This document shows, piece by piece, positions 43,450 to 51,927 of a stretch of DNA of 64,000 nt. The stretch is from positions 14,920-78,919 of the forward strand of contig JBBRQD010000014.1 in assembly GCA_038227045.1 (NCBI GenBank). Direction: 5' to 3'. Under the pieces are notes generated by a model that did no database searches, had not been told where the DNA came from, and saw only the letters and a program-made list of their open reading frames with translations. Both the position numbers and the translations under genes were made by a program. How positions within the stretch are numbered: the first letter of the stretch is position 1; every line of letters begins with the position of its first letter. Source of the DNA: JANXLS01 sp038227045. GTDB taxonomy: Bacteria; Planctomycetota; SZUA-567; H5-PLA8.

Positions 43450-44490
43450 CTACACTTTGACGACCTTGCGCTCGCGGATCGATTTTGCTTCCGCGTGGAC
43501 CAGCGCGATGGAGTCGCGGGCGTCCTGCACCGTGATCAGCTTGGGCTTCTTTTTTTCTTCGATGCATTGCAGGAAATAATCGATTTCAAGTTCCCAGCCG
43601 TTCTTTGCGCCGACTTTGACGACTTCGCCTTCCTTCGCGCCGGCGCGGTGCAGCATCAGCACTTTGCCTTCGCGGGCGGCGTCGAAATCCGCCGTGGCTT
43701 TGTCGAAGACCACTGTGTAGCGCATCGTGAAGGGGTAAGAGGAATCGGCGTTCCAGCCGCCTTCCGCGACGACGACCAGTTTGGGATTCTTGAAAAGATA
43801 ATTCGTGATGACGTGATCGATTCCGTCTTTCGTTGATTTTCCGCCGTTGCCGACTGAGAACACCGCTTGCGGATCGCCGAAGACGAAGCGCACAAAATCA
43901 GTGTCGTGAATGTGCAGGTCGAAGAGCGCCGCGCCTGACAGTTTCGGATTCAGAATCCAATTGTTCGCCGACCATCCCGGCGCGGCCGCGAAGCGCTTGA
44001 ATGTTGCGGAATGAACTTTGCCGAATTCCTTCGAGACCACCGCTTTTTTCAACCAATCCCATTCAGGCCAGAAGCGCATGCAGTGCGCCGGCATGACGAA
44101 GCCTTTCGATTTCTTGGACGCGGCGACGATGCGGTCGGCTTCTTTCAAATCGACGGTGAGCGGCTTTTCACAGAGCACGAACTTGCCGGCCTCGAGCGCT
44201 TTGATCGCGAATTCGGCGTGCAGGTAAGTGGGCAGGCAGATGTCCACCGCGTCGACGTTCGGGTCGGCGATCAGGTCGGCGGGATCCTGGTAGGCGGTGA
44301 CTTTTGACGCGTCGATGTTCAGCTTTTTCGTCGTGCCGACATTTCCGCCGCCAGTGGACAAATTGCCCTTGGTCCGGTTGGGATCGTAGTCGCAATACGC
44401 GGTCAATTGCGCGCGCGGATTGTTGAGGTGTATGTCGAGATGCGTCCGGCCCATGAAGCCCAGACCGATAACTCCCACACGTATCGCCAT
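43450..44490 (-). CDS. Gfo/Idh/MocA-family oxidoreductase
   Basis: A protein of 346 residues. The N-terminal Rossmann motif is VGVIGLGFMGRTHLDIH, and FVLCEKPLTVDLKEADRI is the conserved EKP. The C-terminal beta-sheet domain has GAALFDLHIHDTDFVRFVFGDP, supplying the catalytic His-x3-Asp. It is a soluble NAD(P)-dependent dehydrogenase of sugars or polyols; the substrate is not readable. The mature-looking N-terminus has no signal, unlike many planctomycete members. Start ATG 44490 follows CGGAGAACAGCAACA. Confidence 0.92.
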   Translation of the reverse strand: MAIRVGVIGLGFMGRTHLDIHLNNPRAQLTAYCDYDPNRTKGNLSTGGGNVGTTKKLNIDASKVTAYQDPADLIADPNVDAVDICLPTYLHAEFAIKALEAGKFVLCEKPLTVDLKEADRIVAASKKSKGFVMPAHCMRFWPEWDWLKKAVVSKEFGKVHSATFKRFAAAPGWSANNWILNPKLSGAALFDLHIHDTDFVRFVFGDPQAVFSVGNGGKSTKDGIDHVITNYLFKNPKLVVVAEGGWNADSSYPFTMRYTVVFDKATADFDAAREGKVLMLHRAGAKEGEVVKVGAKNGWELEIDYFLQCIEEKKKPKLITVQDARDSIALVHAEAKSIRERKVVKV

Positions 44491-44628
44491 TGTTGCTGTT
44501 CTCCGAACGAGGATCGCCAGAAAAAATATTTTAAGCAAATTTAAGACGCGGATTATAACGCGATTGAAGCACGGACCAGCCGCGTAAAAGCGCAAAAGTC
44601 TTGATGTTTTGCGCGCGTCGGATTCAGG

Positions 44629-45861
44629 CTACTCCTTCAACGTTGCTTCGACATCCGCGGCTTTTTTCGGAATGGCGGCGCTTAGATTTTCGTTTCCTTT
44701 TCGCAGGATGAGGATGTCGTCTTCGATGCGCACGCCGAATTTGCGGTCGGGCAGGTAGATTCCGGGTTCGATGGTGATGATCATTCCGGGCTTGAGCGGG
44801 CCGTCGGGGGAGGCGTCATGAACCTGGATGCCGAGCTGGTGTCCGATGCCGTGGATGAAGGCATCGCCGTAACCAGCTTTGTCGATGACCTGACGCGCCG
44901 CTTCGTCCACATCGGTAAATGTAGAACCCGCCTGTGCCGCTTTAATCGACGCCAGTTGAGCGGCGAGAACCACTTCGTAGACGTCGCGTTGTTCGGGGGT
45001 GAATTTTCCGCCGACGGGATAGGTGCGCGTCACGTCCGAAGCGTAATGAGCGTAGGCGCAGCCGGAATCGATCACGAGCAGGTCGCCTTTTTGCAACACG
45101 CCCGAACAGTCGTTGTAATGCAACACCGTCCCGCTGATGCCCGAACCGACGATGTTGTTGTACGCCACGCCCTGCGCGCCGCCGCGCCGGTAGGTCTGCT
45201 CCAGCACTTGCGACACATGATCCTCCGTCGCGCCGGGGCGAATGGCCTTTGCCGCTGCCGCGTAGCCCGTTGTTGTGATCTCGACGGCTTTGCGGATGAG
45301 CGCCAATTCGCCAGGCGATTTGACCGCGCGCATGGCGGGCAATAGGTTGATGGAATCCTCAATTTTCACGCCGGGCACGCGTTCGGAGATTTTGCGAAAC
45401 ACGGACAAGTCGGGGGAGACATCCGCCGGATAGATGCTGAACGGATGCAGGCAGTGCACGAGTTTCGCGCGCCGTGACGCGCCGGTCAACATGCCCGGCA
45501 ATACGTCCGAGCGCATGATGGTTTCAAAACCCGTGCGCGTTTTGAGCAGGGAGCCGATCTCGTCGCGGTAGCCCTCCCAGCGTTCTTTTTCGGTATTCAA
45601 CGGACGCAGAAACAGCACGCAGCGGCGTTTGGGGTTTTCAGCCGTCGGATCAAACAACACCGCGGCTCCGGCTTCATTCTCCAATCCCGTCAGATAATAG
45701 AAATGAGGATCCGGGCGCCATTTCCCCAATTGAGGCGGCGCTCCATCTCCGGCAAACACCACGGCTGCTGCGCCTTTTAGGGCTTCCAGCACGTCCGCGC
45801 GGCGCTTTTGATATTCCGTCACGTGGATGCTGTGCCTGATCTCCTCTTGGCTGGATTCCAT
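44629..45861 (-). CDS. pepP: Xaa-Pro aminopeptidase (aminopeptidase P, M24B)
   Basis: A protein of 410 residues. An N-terminal AMP_N domain (VVFAGDGAPPQLGKWRPDPHFYYLTGLE) is followed by the pita-bread peptidase. The five metal ligands are visible: Asp in LVIDSGCAYA, Asp in SDVTRTYPVGG, His in HGIGHQLGIQVHD, Glu in ITIEPGIYLPD, and Glu in VRIEDDILIL. It removes an N-terminal residue that precedes proline. Start ATG 45861 has AAGGAG 10 bases upstream; a longer frame to 46029 is unsupported. A second, shorter M24 enzyme is at 55664. Confidence 0.94.
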   Translation of the reverse strand: MESSQEEIRHSIHVTEYQKRRADVLEALKGAAAVVFAGDGAPPQLGKWRPDPHFYYLTGLENEAGAAVLFDPTAENPKRRCVLFLRPLNTEKERWEGYRDEIGSLLKTRTGFETIMRSDVLPGMLTGASRRAKLVHCLHPFSIYPADVSPDLSVFRKISERVPGVKIEDSINLLPAMRAVKSPGELALIRKAVEITTTGYAAAAKAIRPGATEDHVSQVLEQTYRRGGAQGVAYNNIVGSGISGTVLHYNDCSGVLQKGDLLVIDSGCAYAHYASDVTRTYPVGGKFTPEQRDVYEVVLAAQLASIKAAQAGSTFTDVDEAARQVIDKAGYGDAFIHGIGHQLGIQVHDASPDGPLKPGMIITIEPGIYLPDRKFGVRIEDDILILRKGNENLSAAIPKKAADVEATLKE

Positions 45862-45964
45862 TACACTGTTTCTCCTTATATTATTTTTCGAGTCGAAATT
45901 CATTCTGCAGCGAGTGCAGTATAAGCAAAGCGGCGCGGGTTTCCAACGCGTGCGCGCGAATGCC

Positions 45965-46357
45965 TTATAACCAGCCGATGTGATAGAGGAATTCGCCGAT
46001 GCCGAACGACGCCAGATTTGCGAGCACAATCACGGCATAATCGCGCGGCAACACGCCGGGATTTTCGAGCGATTTAACGCGCGGTTGAAAAGCCAGGCGA
46101 AAGAGCAGGCATTCGGAGAGTGGCGCGAAGATTTCGGCGACCCAAAGATACAGTGCGCGCGATTCACCCGGCGGGATCAGCAGCGGCAGGACCAGAATCA
46201 CGATCGGGTAGCTGCATGCGTTCAGCCAGAACCCCGCGAAAATTCGCGTGCGAATCGAATGATGTTTCGACAGGAAAAGCAACAGAATCGGCAGTTCGAT
46301 CAGCACCGTCAGGGCGTAGCCGAGCGGCAAAAAAGACCACAGCGAAGAGGGGCTCAT
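45965..46357 (-). CDS. Small multi-helix membrane protein, coupled to upstream gene
   Basis: A protein of 130 residues with three to four membrane helices (FLPLGYALTVLIELPILLLFL, IFAGFWLNACSYPIVILVLPLLIP, YAVIVLANLASFGIGEFLYHIGWL). E/H residues in the last helix (GEFLYHIG) are notable. Family unknown. Its ATG overlaps the upstream gene's stop in an ATGA quartet (46354-46357), so translation is probably coupled and the two proteins likely work together. It runs in frame with a longer open stretch that has no start support. Confidence 0.7.
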   Translation of the reverse strand: MSPSSLWSFLPLGYALTVLIELPILLLFLSKHHSIRTRIFAGFWLNACSYPIVILVLPLLIPPGESRALYLWVAEIFAPLSECLLFRLAFQPRVKSLENPGVLPRDYAVIVLANLASFGIGEFLYHIGWL

Positions 46358-47382
46358 AGAAGCCGCAACAGGAAGGGGAATTCGGCCAGAACGTGCAGCA
46401 CCGCGATCATGAAATAGGTGTCGCGTGTGGCGGGATAATCGGCCAGAAAGCCGCCCCACAATACGAGCACGGCTGCTGCGCCGATGAGAAACGCGGCCAG
46501 CACGCCGCCGCGCAAGAGGCTCGAACGACGCGAGACCGCAATTCGGTTCAGCTTCCACGGCGCTGTTTTGAAACTCAACAGAGGCAGCGCGACGACCCAG
46601 ATTCCGTAATGGAGCATCTCGAGAAACGTGTGGGCCGCGACTAGCAGATGCGACGAAACGCCCGTGAACAATCCCGAGCCTGCGTGGCGCGCGATGCGCA
46701 GCGCGAGTTCGTCGTCTTCGGGCAGAGGCGGGGCGTCATGGAGTTTCCACCACAGCACAGCCAGCAGCAACGGCACCACTGCCAGGCAAACATGGTACGC
46801 GCGACGCCACTGCGGCCGTTGATTCTTGATCTCCCTATCGAGAAACACGAGCGCCAGCAGGGGATGAAGATAGACCAACGCGAAATAGCATTGCAGCGGC
46901 CACAGCCAGATCAGGCTGACGATCGCAAATCCAGCGGGGATGGCCCACTGCCAATTGCGCGGCCGGGATGGTTCGCGCCCGCGCAAATAAATCAACGCGG
47001 CGACCCACAGCACGACGAGACTCAACCAGCTTGCTGACGCGATCCGGTCCTGATGTTCGCTCCAGTAGGCGTTGCGGACGATGAGGCTCAACGCGATGTT
47101 TGCCGCGCCCAGAACAAACACGCCGCCGATGGCGAGCGAAAAGAAGGGCGTCAGCGGTCCCCATCGCGCGGGCATGCGCGCCATGAAGTAGCGGAACTCC
47201 ATCCAGTTGTGCGGCCCGGCGAAGAGAAAGACGGTGGCGATTGAAAACCCAATTGGCATCCATGCGGCGATGAAGGCGGCGAGCAGCGCAAGACAAAGCG
47301 CCGACATGGCGAAGACGCCGACGGAGTTTGGGGCGGGCAGGGCGGGGGAATCAATGGCAAGTGTGTCGGCGCGAGCGGCCAT
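46354..47382 (-). CDS. Polytopic membrane protein of unknown function
   Basis: A protein of 342 residues with about eight to nine membrane helices. Distinctive motifs are FAGPHNWMEFRYFMARMPARWGPL, CYFALVYLHPLLALVFLDREI and AAHTFLEMLHYGIWVVALPLL, with His and Glu in helices as in some membrane metalloenzymes. I do not recognise a characterised family. The first two motifs suggest a His-bearing active site within the membrane, but that is inference. It is followed, with ATGA overlap, by the 130-residue membrane protein, so both form an operon. The start is ATG 47382 with no strong Shine-Dalgarno. Confidence 0.7.
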   Translation of the reverse strand: MAARADTLAIDSPALPAPNSVGVFAMSALCLALLAAFIAAWMPIGFSIATVFLFAGPHNWMEFRYFMARMPARWGPLTPFFSLAIGGVFVLGAANIALSLIVRNAYWSEHQDRIASASWLSLVVLWVAALIYLRGREPSRPRNWQWAIPAGFAIVSLIWLWPLQCYFALVYLHPLLALVFLDREIKNQRPQWRRAYHVCLAVVPLLLAVLWWKLHDAPPLPEDDELALRIARHAGSGLFTGVSSHLLVAAHTFLEMLHYGIWVVALPLLSFKTAPWKLNRIAVSRRSSLLRGGVLAAFLIGAAAVLVLWGGFLADYPATRDTYFMIAVLHVLAEFPFLLRLL

Positions 47383-47393
47383 GCGGAAATCCC

Positions 47394-47413
47394 GTTTTGA
47401 AACACTCTCTTAA
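47394..47413. repeat. 20-bp repeat GTTTTGAAACACTCTCTTAA (copy 1)
   Basis: An exact 20-bp match in the opposite orientation occurs at 63853-63872. Here it contains the TAA stop of the 47410-47952 gene and sits 12 bases from the start of the next gene on that strand. A chance match of this length in 64 kb is unlikely. Confidence 0.65.
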
Positions 47414-47952
47414 TCGTTGGCGGCGCTCTTGCGCATATAAAGGAGTCCGGCCGACGCGAACGCCATGGCCATTGCGAGGCCCGCGATAATCATCGCGGCG
47501 GAAGTTCCTTCCTTTTTGGGCGCTGCGGCCATGCCGTCATCGGAATCGAGCGCGGCTTGCAGGAAGCGTTCGCGAAGCGTTTTGTATGGTTTCAATCGTC
47601 CAAGCAATTCTGCTTTCTTTGCCGTGTCGGTTGCTTCGTCGGCTTGTTTCGCGATGTACGCTTCCTGATCGGCGGCCATTTTCTGAAACATCTGGCGCTG
47701 CTTCGCGTCCATGGCCTTGATGCGGCTCTCGATTTTGTTCTGCAGCTCGGCCTTCGCGGCGATCTGTTTGTCCTTGTCGGCTCCATCCGCGACGACGATC
47801 TCCTCCATGGCGTTGATATCGGCGATGACATCGTGCAAGACTCTGGCCGCGATGCGCTTCATGCCCTGCTCAGGGTCCGCAGAAGGGACATCCGCACGCG
47901 CAACTGTCGAAACAATCAGTACCATTGAAAAAAAAGTCAATGCGGTTTTCAT
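47410..47952 (-). CDS. Secreted or envelope coiled-coil protein with C-terminal anchor
   Basis: A protein of 180 residues. A Sec signal (MKTALTFFSMVLIVSTVARA) is followed by an Ala/Lys/Glu-rich helical region with MKRIAARVLHDVIADINAMEEIVVADGADKDKQIAAK. A C-terminal membrane helix (AAMIIAGLAMAMAFASAGLLYM) lies just before the charged tail. The topology fits an envelope protein anchored at its C-terminus. Function unknown. Start ATG 47952 follows CGGAGAA; the longer frame to 48030 is not supported. It is the first gene of a minus-strand run with the two membrane proteins. Confidence 0.72.
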   Translation of the reverse strand: MKTALTFFSMVLIVSTVARADVPSADPEQGMKRIAARVLHDVIADINAMEEIVVADGADKDKQIAAKAELQNKIESRIKAMDAKQRQMFQKMAADQEAYIAKQADEATDTAKKAELLGRLKPYKTLRERFLQAALDSDDGMAAAPKKEGTSAAMIIAGLAMAMAFASAGLLYMRKSAAND

Positions 47953-48051
47953 ATCATTCTCCGAAATGCCGATCAACCCAAGGCGCGGGCTCATTGAAAT
48001 GCGAACGCTCTTTGTATAGTATCCGCGCACACTTTTTCAATTGGAAATACA

Positions 48052-49890
48052 GTGAGCGAGTCCAACGACAACTCAATTGAAGCTGGCGGCGGTGCGCGGT
48101 CCATAATCTGGATCGTGGCGCTATTTGCGTTCATTGCGGTGTTGCGCATCGTTGCGTCGAGCGACCTGCACGAAGGTGATCAGCCGAAGCAGGCCGATTA
48201 CGTGCTGGATATCGTGTGCAATGGAAATTGGATCGTCCAGCATCACGCCGACGGTTCGATCATGAGCAAGCCGCCGCTGTACAATTGGCTGGCCGCGCCT
48301 CTGGTGATGCTCTTTGGCGCGGAGGATGTTTTTCTGAAGATGCCGTCGCTGCTGGCGGGATTGGCCACGGCGTTAATGGTCTTTGACATGGCGCGAAGGC
48401 GGCTCGGCGAACGCGCGGCGCTGTGGGGCTGCGGCTTCATGCTGCTGACGTCGATGTTCGCCAAGCAGATGTATTACGCGCGCACCGACATGCTGCTGAC
48501 GTGTTTTATCGTGATGCAATTTTGGGCGATTGTGCGTTGGGAAGAGAGCAGTTCGGAGAAGCCGAGTTTTCGCAGCGGTTGGCTCTGGATTTTTTGGATT
48601 GCGGCGGCGTTGGGAAATTTGACGAAAGGGCCGCTGGCGTTTCTGCCGCATTTGGCGCTTGCTGCGACCTGGCTCCTGGAAGGACGCTTCAAAGAACGCT
48701 ATAGCCGGATGGGCGTTTGGTGGGGATTGCCGTTGGCGCTGTTGCCGTTTTTGATCTGGTTAGCGCTCGCGTATCGAGCCGAACCGGCGGCTGTTTATGA
48801 ACACATCATCAAGGCGGAAGTTCTGGATCGATTTCGTTCGGAAGCGGCCAAAATCGAGGATAAGGGTGCGGACAAATCGAATCGAAATTTCTTCTATTAT
48901 CTTCCACATGTCATCGCGCGCGCACTGCCCGCGTCACTCTTTGGCTTGTTGGGAATCTGGGGCGCATTCGCTGAGGCGAAAAATTCGGCGTGGAGCGACA
49001 AGCAGCGCGGCATGTTGCGCTTATTGGTGGCCTGGTTTTTCACGACGCTGCTTTTTTTCTCGCTTGTCCCGTCGAAGCGCGCGGACCGGATTTTTCCCGC
49101 GATACCTGCGTTTTGCCTGCTGGCGGGCTGGGCATTCGATGGTTTCCTGAAGTCGCTGAAGAACAACGCGCCCGCTGCGCGAATCGAAGACCGAATCGCC
49201 AAATGGATTACCGTCGCGATGACCACAGTGTTTATCGTCGCGGGGGCAGGCTTGATTGCGTTTGAATTGGGCGCGAACTTCGGACCGTTCAAATCACTGC
49301 GGCACAAAGTTCCAGCAATCAATTTAGAAGCGCTGGCGTCGAACCCAATTCTGTCGATTGCGGCGGGGGCAATTTTGCTGGGCGGCGGCGCATGGGTCAT
49401 TGGAGCGATTTTGAAGCGTCGCGCGGTGGCGCTTGTGCTTGGAATGCTGGCGTGCGAATTGGCGCTGATGACGATGTATCAACTGGTGTTTGGGACGTGG
49501 ATGCAGACGGAATATTGCCAGGGCAGTGCGCCGGTCTGCCGCGAAGTGCGAAAACGCGCGCGCGCGGATGGCGCCGCGATTTTAGTCCTCGCGGGAAGCG
49601 GCCCAGATGCTCGATTTTATCTGCTACAATTTTGTCCGGGAATACTGCCGGAGGACGCCGCTGACTACTGGCTCGCGGAACCGCACCGGGCGATGTACGT
49701 GGTCGGTACACAGCCGTCTTTAGAGATCGATCCGCGTAAACCCAAAACTGTGCGGCGCAATCCGGGAGGACTGGAACAAGCGGGAATTTCGGAGGCGCAG
49801 CGTGTGCCTGTTGCTGGCGTACCTGTCGTTGGAAACGCCGCGCCGACGACACGATGGCTCGGAGCGGTTTATGTGCCCGAACGGAAATGA
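48052..49890 (+). CDS. ArnT/PMT-like (GT39/GT83) polyprenyl-phosphate glycosyltransferase
   Basis: A protein of 612 residues with about 11-12 membrane helices. The first periplasmic loop has DLHEGDQPKQADYVLDI (the acidic-residue loop of the family), then SKPPLYNWLAAPLVMLFGAEDVFLKMPSLL, the KPPLY signature. YYARTDMLLTCFIVMQF and GNLTKGPLAFLPHLAL are also typical. It transfers a sugar from a polyprenyl-phosphate carrier to a lipid or protein on the outer face of the membrane. The acceptor is unknown; lipid A or protein O-glycosylation are possible. Start GTG 48052; no ATG nearby. Its last 22 bases overlap the 3' end of the convergent gene. Confidence 0.88.
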   Translation: MSESNDNSIEAGGGARSIIWIVALFAFIAVLRIVASSDLHEGDQPKQADYVLDIVCNGNWIVQHHADGSIMSKPPLYNWLAAPLVMLFGAEDVFLKMPSLLAGLATALMVFDMARRRLGERAALWGCGFMLLTSMFAKQMYYARTDMLLTCFIVMQFWAIVRWEESSSEKPSFRSGWLWIFWIAAALGNLTKGPLAFLPHLALAATWLLEGRFKERYSRMGVWWGLPLALLPFLIWLALAYRAEPAAVYEHIIKAEVLDRFRSEAAKIEDKGADKSNRNFFYYLPHVIARALPASLFGLLGIWGAFAEAKNSAWSDKQRGMLRLLVAWFFTTLLFFSLVPSKRADRIFPAIPAFCLLAGWAFDGFLKSLKNNAPAARIEDRIAKWITVAMTTVFIVAGAGLIAFELGANFGPFKSLRHKVPAINLEALASNPILSIAAGAILLGGGAWVIGAILKRRAVALVLGMLACELALMTMYQLVFGTWMQTEYCQGSAPVCREVRKRARADGAAILVLAGSGPDARFYLLQFCPGILPEDAADYWLAEPHRAMYVVGTQPSLEIDPRKPKTVRRNPGGLEQAGISEAQRVPVAGVPVVGNAAPTTRWLGAVYVPERK

Positions 49891-50621
49891 GGCAGTTGTG
49901 CCATGTCGATCAATCCCGCGAAGGCATCGGCTGCGTTTTGGCGCAGAATCAATTCCCGTTGAGCAATGTCGAGAAATGGAATGCTCTTCAGCCATTGCGC
50001 GGGTGAGATGGCTTGCGCATTGAGTTGAGCGGGCGACATGCCCGACGCGAAGAGCAATTTTCCCGCGCCCACTTCGCCGATGGTGAAATGCAGCGCTTCA
50101 CGTTCGGAGCGGTCCGGCCACGCTTTTTCGGCTGCGTAAAGACCGCGCGTGGTCAGCCAGATATTCGACTCCTCGGCGAGACAGACGCCCGCCTGCCACT
50201 TCGACGCTTTGCCTCCCAAGAAGGGATCGACGATCAGGCGCAGTGCGGGAAACGCGCGGGCGAGCCGCGTCAGTCCGCGCGCGAGTGCACTGAAATCCGC
50301 CGCGTTCAGGTGCAGAACCACCGGTTTACCATTATCGCGCGATGCCCCACACAGCGGCCACCAATGCGCAGGTGGTTCTTTGAGATTCTTGACGAGGGCG
50401 GCATCGTCCATGCGGAGATCCAGCACGTGGGCATCGCGCGGATAACGTGGGTCGTTGGGCCCGACGATGCAGTTGAGCGCCTCCGCGAAAAACTGCTTTG
50501 CCGATCGCGCATTGTCTCCATAGAAAAGCGCGCTGCGCATGTCGGCTGGAAGCGATGCGTCGCCGGTTTGATCCGGGATCGAATGGCTGTCGAAAAATGT
50601 AGATTCAGCGTTCATTTCCAT
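49869..50621 (-). CDS. Amidohydrolase-like TIM-barrel protein lacking the HxH motif
   Basis: About 250 residues. The fold resembles amidohydrolase-related family 2 (a central GAGKLLFASGMSPAQLNAQ and the C-terminal AQRELILRQNAADAF with its Asn-Ala pair are typical). The N-terminal HxH metal motif is absent, and the usual His ligands are not evident, so metal binding may be lost. Such reduced members exist near sugar or polysaccharide genes. Start ATG 50621 is chosen with low confidence; ATG 50615 is 2 codons further in, and no strong Shine-Dalgarno is present. A longer open frame to 50786 contains a Pro/Arg-rich stretch that does not look coding. It overlaps the convergent glycosyltransferase gene by 22 bases. 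Confidence 0.6.
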   Translation of the reverse strand: MEMNAESTFFDSHSIPDQTGDASLPADMRSALFYGDNARSAKQFFAEALNCIVGPNDPRYPRDAHVLDLRMDDAALVKNLKEPPAHWWPLCGASRDNGKPVVLHLNAADFSALARGLTRLARAFPALRLIVDPFLGGKASKWQAGVCLAEESNIWLTTRGLYAAEKAWPDRSEREALHFTIGEVGAGKLLFASGMSPAQLNAQAISPAQWLKSIPFLDIAQRELILRQNAADAFAGLIDMAQLPHFRSGT

Positions 50622-50801
50622 GGCGTCCGAAAGTGTATCATGGCGCGCGCGTTGAGTAATTCGCGTTTCGGGAAGCGCGTGCGGTTTGGGAGAGGCTTCT
50701 TGTCGCTTTGCGACCCAGCCCGAGGGCTGGGCCACCCAATTGACATATTTCCGGTGTACTTTAATTGTCTCAATTCGATTCGTCAAACTTGGAGTCGCCT
50801 T

Positions 50802-51812
50802 ATGTTGAGCTGGAAATACGCTTTGCTTGTCGCCTGTCTAGTGATTGTATCCGGCTATCTCGTCGCCGGGGAAGCCGCGGGGACCGTTGCGCCCAAACCG
50901 AAATTTCAGAACGATTTCTTTGGCGACATGGCGCGCGCGTTTGGCGTGGTGACCGACGTGGACGTCAAAGGGCGCACGCTTGAAATAAAACGCGAGCGCG
51001 ACGGACAGCGTGTGCGCGTGCCGATTCGCGACGATACGGAATTGCATTTTCGCGATTCGTGGGGCGAACTTGAAAACTATTTTCCCGGCGAGCGCGTGAT
51101 GCTTTTCGTGTATGTCGACGAAGAGAAAAAATGGACGTATCCGCGGGCCGTACAGGATGAGATACACGTCTCTGCGCGGCACGGCTGGTTTGGGAAAGTC
51201 ACGGCCATCGATGCGCAGAACCACACGTATTCGACGCATCGCGAAGAGAAAGACAAGGAAGGCAAAGTCACGAAGAGCGAAGACAAGCAATTCGCATTCG
51301 CGCCCGACGCGAAGGTCTGGAAGAGCGACACGGCGGGGGGCATCGACGCGCTGCAAATCGGCGACGAAGTCATTCCGCAACAAGTGGAACGCGACGGCAA
51401 ACTGATGGCCGTCGAAATCTTCGACCGCAAAGGCGACGACGCCGTGCGTGCGGTCCAGGACGCGCAGCACAAGAAAGATCAGGACCGCCTCGGACTTACC
51501 GCGTATGTCACCGACGTGGAAGTATTGAGCGGCGCATTGACCGCCACGGTGGCGTGGAGCAGCGCGTCGCGTGCGAAAGAATTGCCGATCGGCGCGGCGG
51601 TGGCGATCGTTCCGGCCGATGGCGCACGCACGTTCGCCGGCACGGTCTGTTCGGTTCAGGGAGTCGATTCGCGGCAGCGCGTGCTCTTTAACATACACGC
51701 ACACGTTGCGGCGCGGCTCAGCGTGGGGCAAGGTTTGCGCATCTTTATTCCGGGAACGGGACCAGAATTGCCGACGGGAAAGTCCGGGGTTCCGGAGGAT
51801 GGGAAGAAATAA
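50802..51812 (+). CDS. Secreted protein with repeated beta-rich modules, function unknown
   Basis: A protein of 336 residues. A signal peptide (MLSWKYALLVACLVIVSGYLVAG) is followed by repeated strands. One unit runs FGVVTDVDVKGRTLEIKRERDG to VRVPIRDDTELHF and FPGERVMLFVYVDE. A second, weaker copy runs FGKVTAIDAQNHTYSTHREEKD to FAFAPDAKVWKSD and LQIGDEVIPQQVERDG. The pattern resembles OB-fold-like DUF5666 modules, but this is a distant likeness. There is no catalytic motif. Start ATG 50802 follows CTTGGAG. A palindrome lies downstream in the convergent gap. Confidence 0.65.
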   Translation: MLSWKYALLVACLVIVSGYLVAGEAAGTVAPKPKFQNDFFGDMARAFGVVTDVDVKGRTLEIKRERDGQRVRVPIRDDTELHFRDSWGELENYFPGERVMLFVYVDEEKKWTYPRAVQDEIHVSARHGWFGKVTAIDAQNHTYSTHREEKDKEGKVTKSEDKQFAFAPDAKVWKSDTAGGIDALQIGDEVIPQQVERDGKLMAVEIFDRKGDDAVRAVQDAQHKKDQDRLGLTAYVTDVEVLSGALTATVAWSSASRAKELPIGAAVAIVPADGARTFAGTVCSVQGVDSRQRVLFNIHAHVAARLSVGQGLRIFIPGTGPELPTGKSGVPEDGKK

Positions 51813-51870
51813 ACATCGTCACTGGCCCCGACGCGAGCCATGTGTTTCATATTTTCAATGGTTTAATAAA

Positions 51871-51910
51871 AACGCGGATGGACGCAGATTTATCTGCGTC
51901 CATCCGCGTT
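51871..51910. terminator. Perfect palindrome, probable bidirectional terminator or repeat
   Basis: AACGCGGATGGACGCAGAT (51871-51889) pairs exactly with 51892-51910 around TT. A-tracts lie on both outer sides. It lies between convergent genes. The CGCGGAT core is also the core of the outer arms at 12.8 and 13.0 kb, so it may belong to a dispersed repeat class as well as ending transcripts. Confidence 0.75.
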
Positions 51911-51927
51911 AAAAAAAGCTTCCGCAT

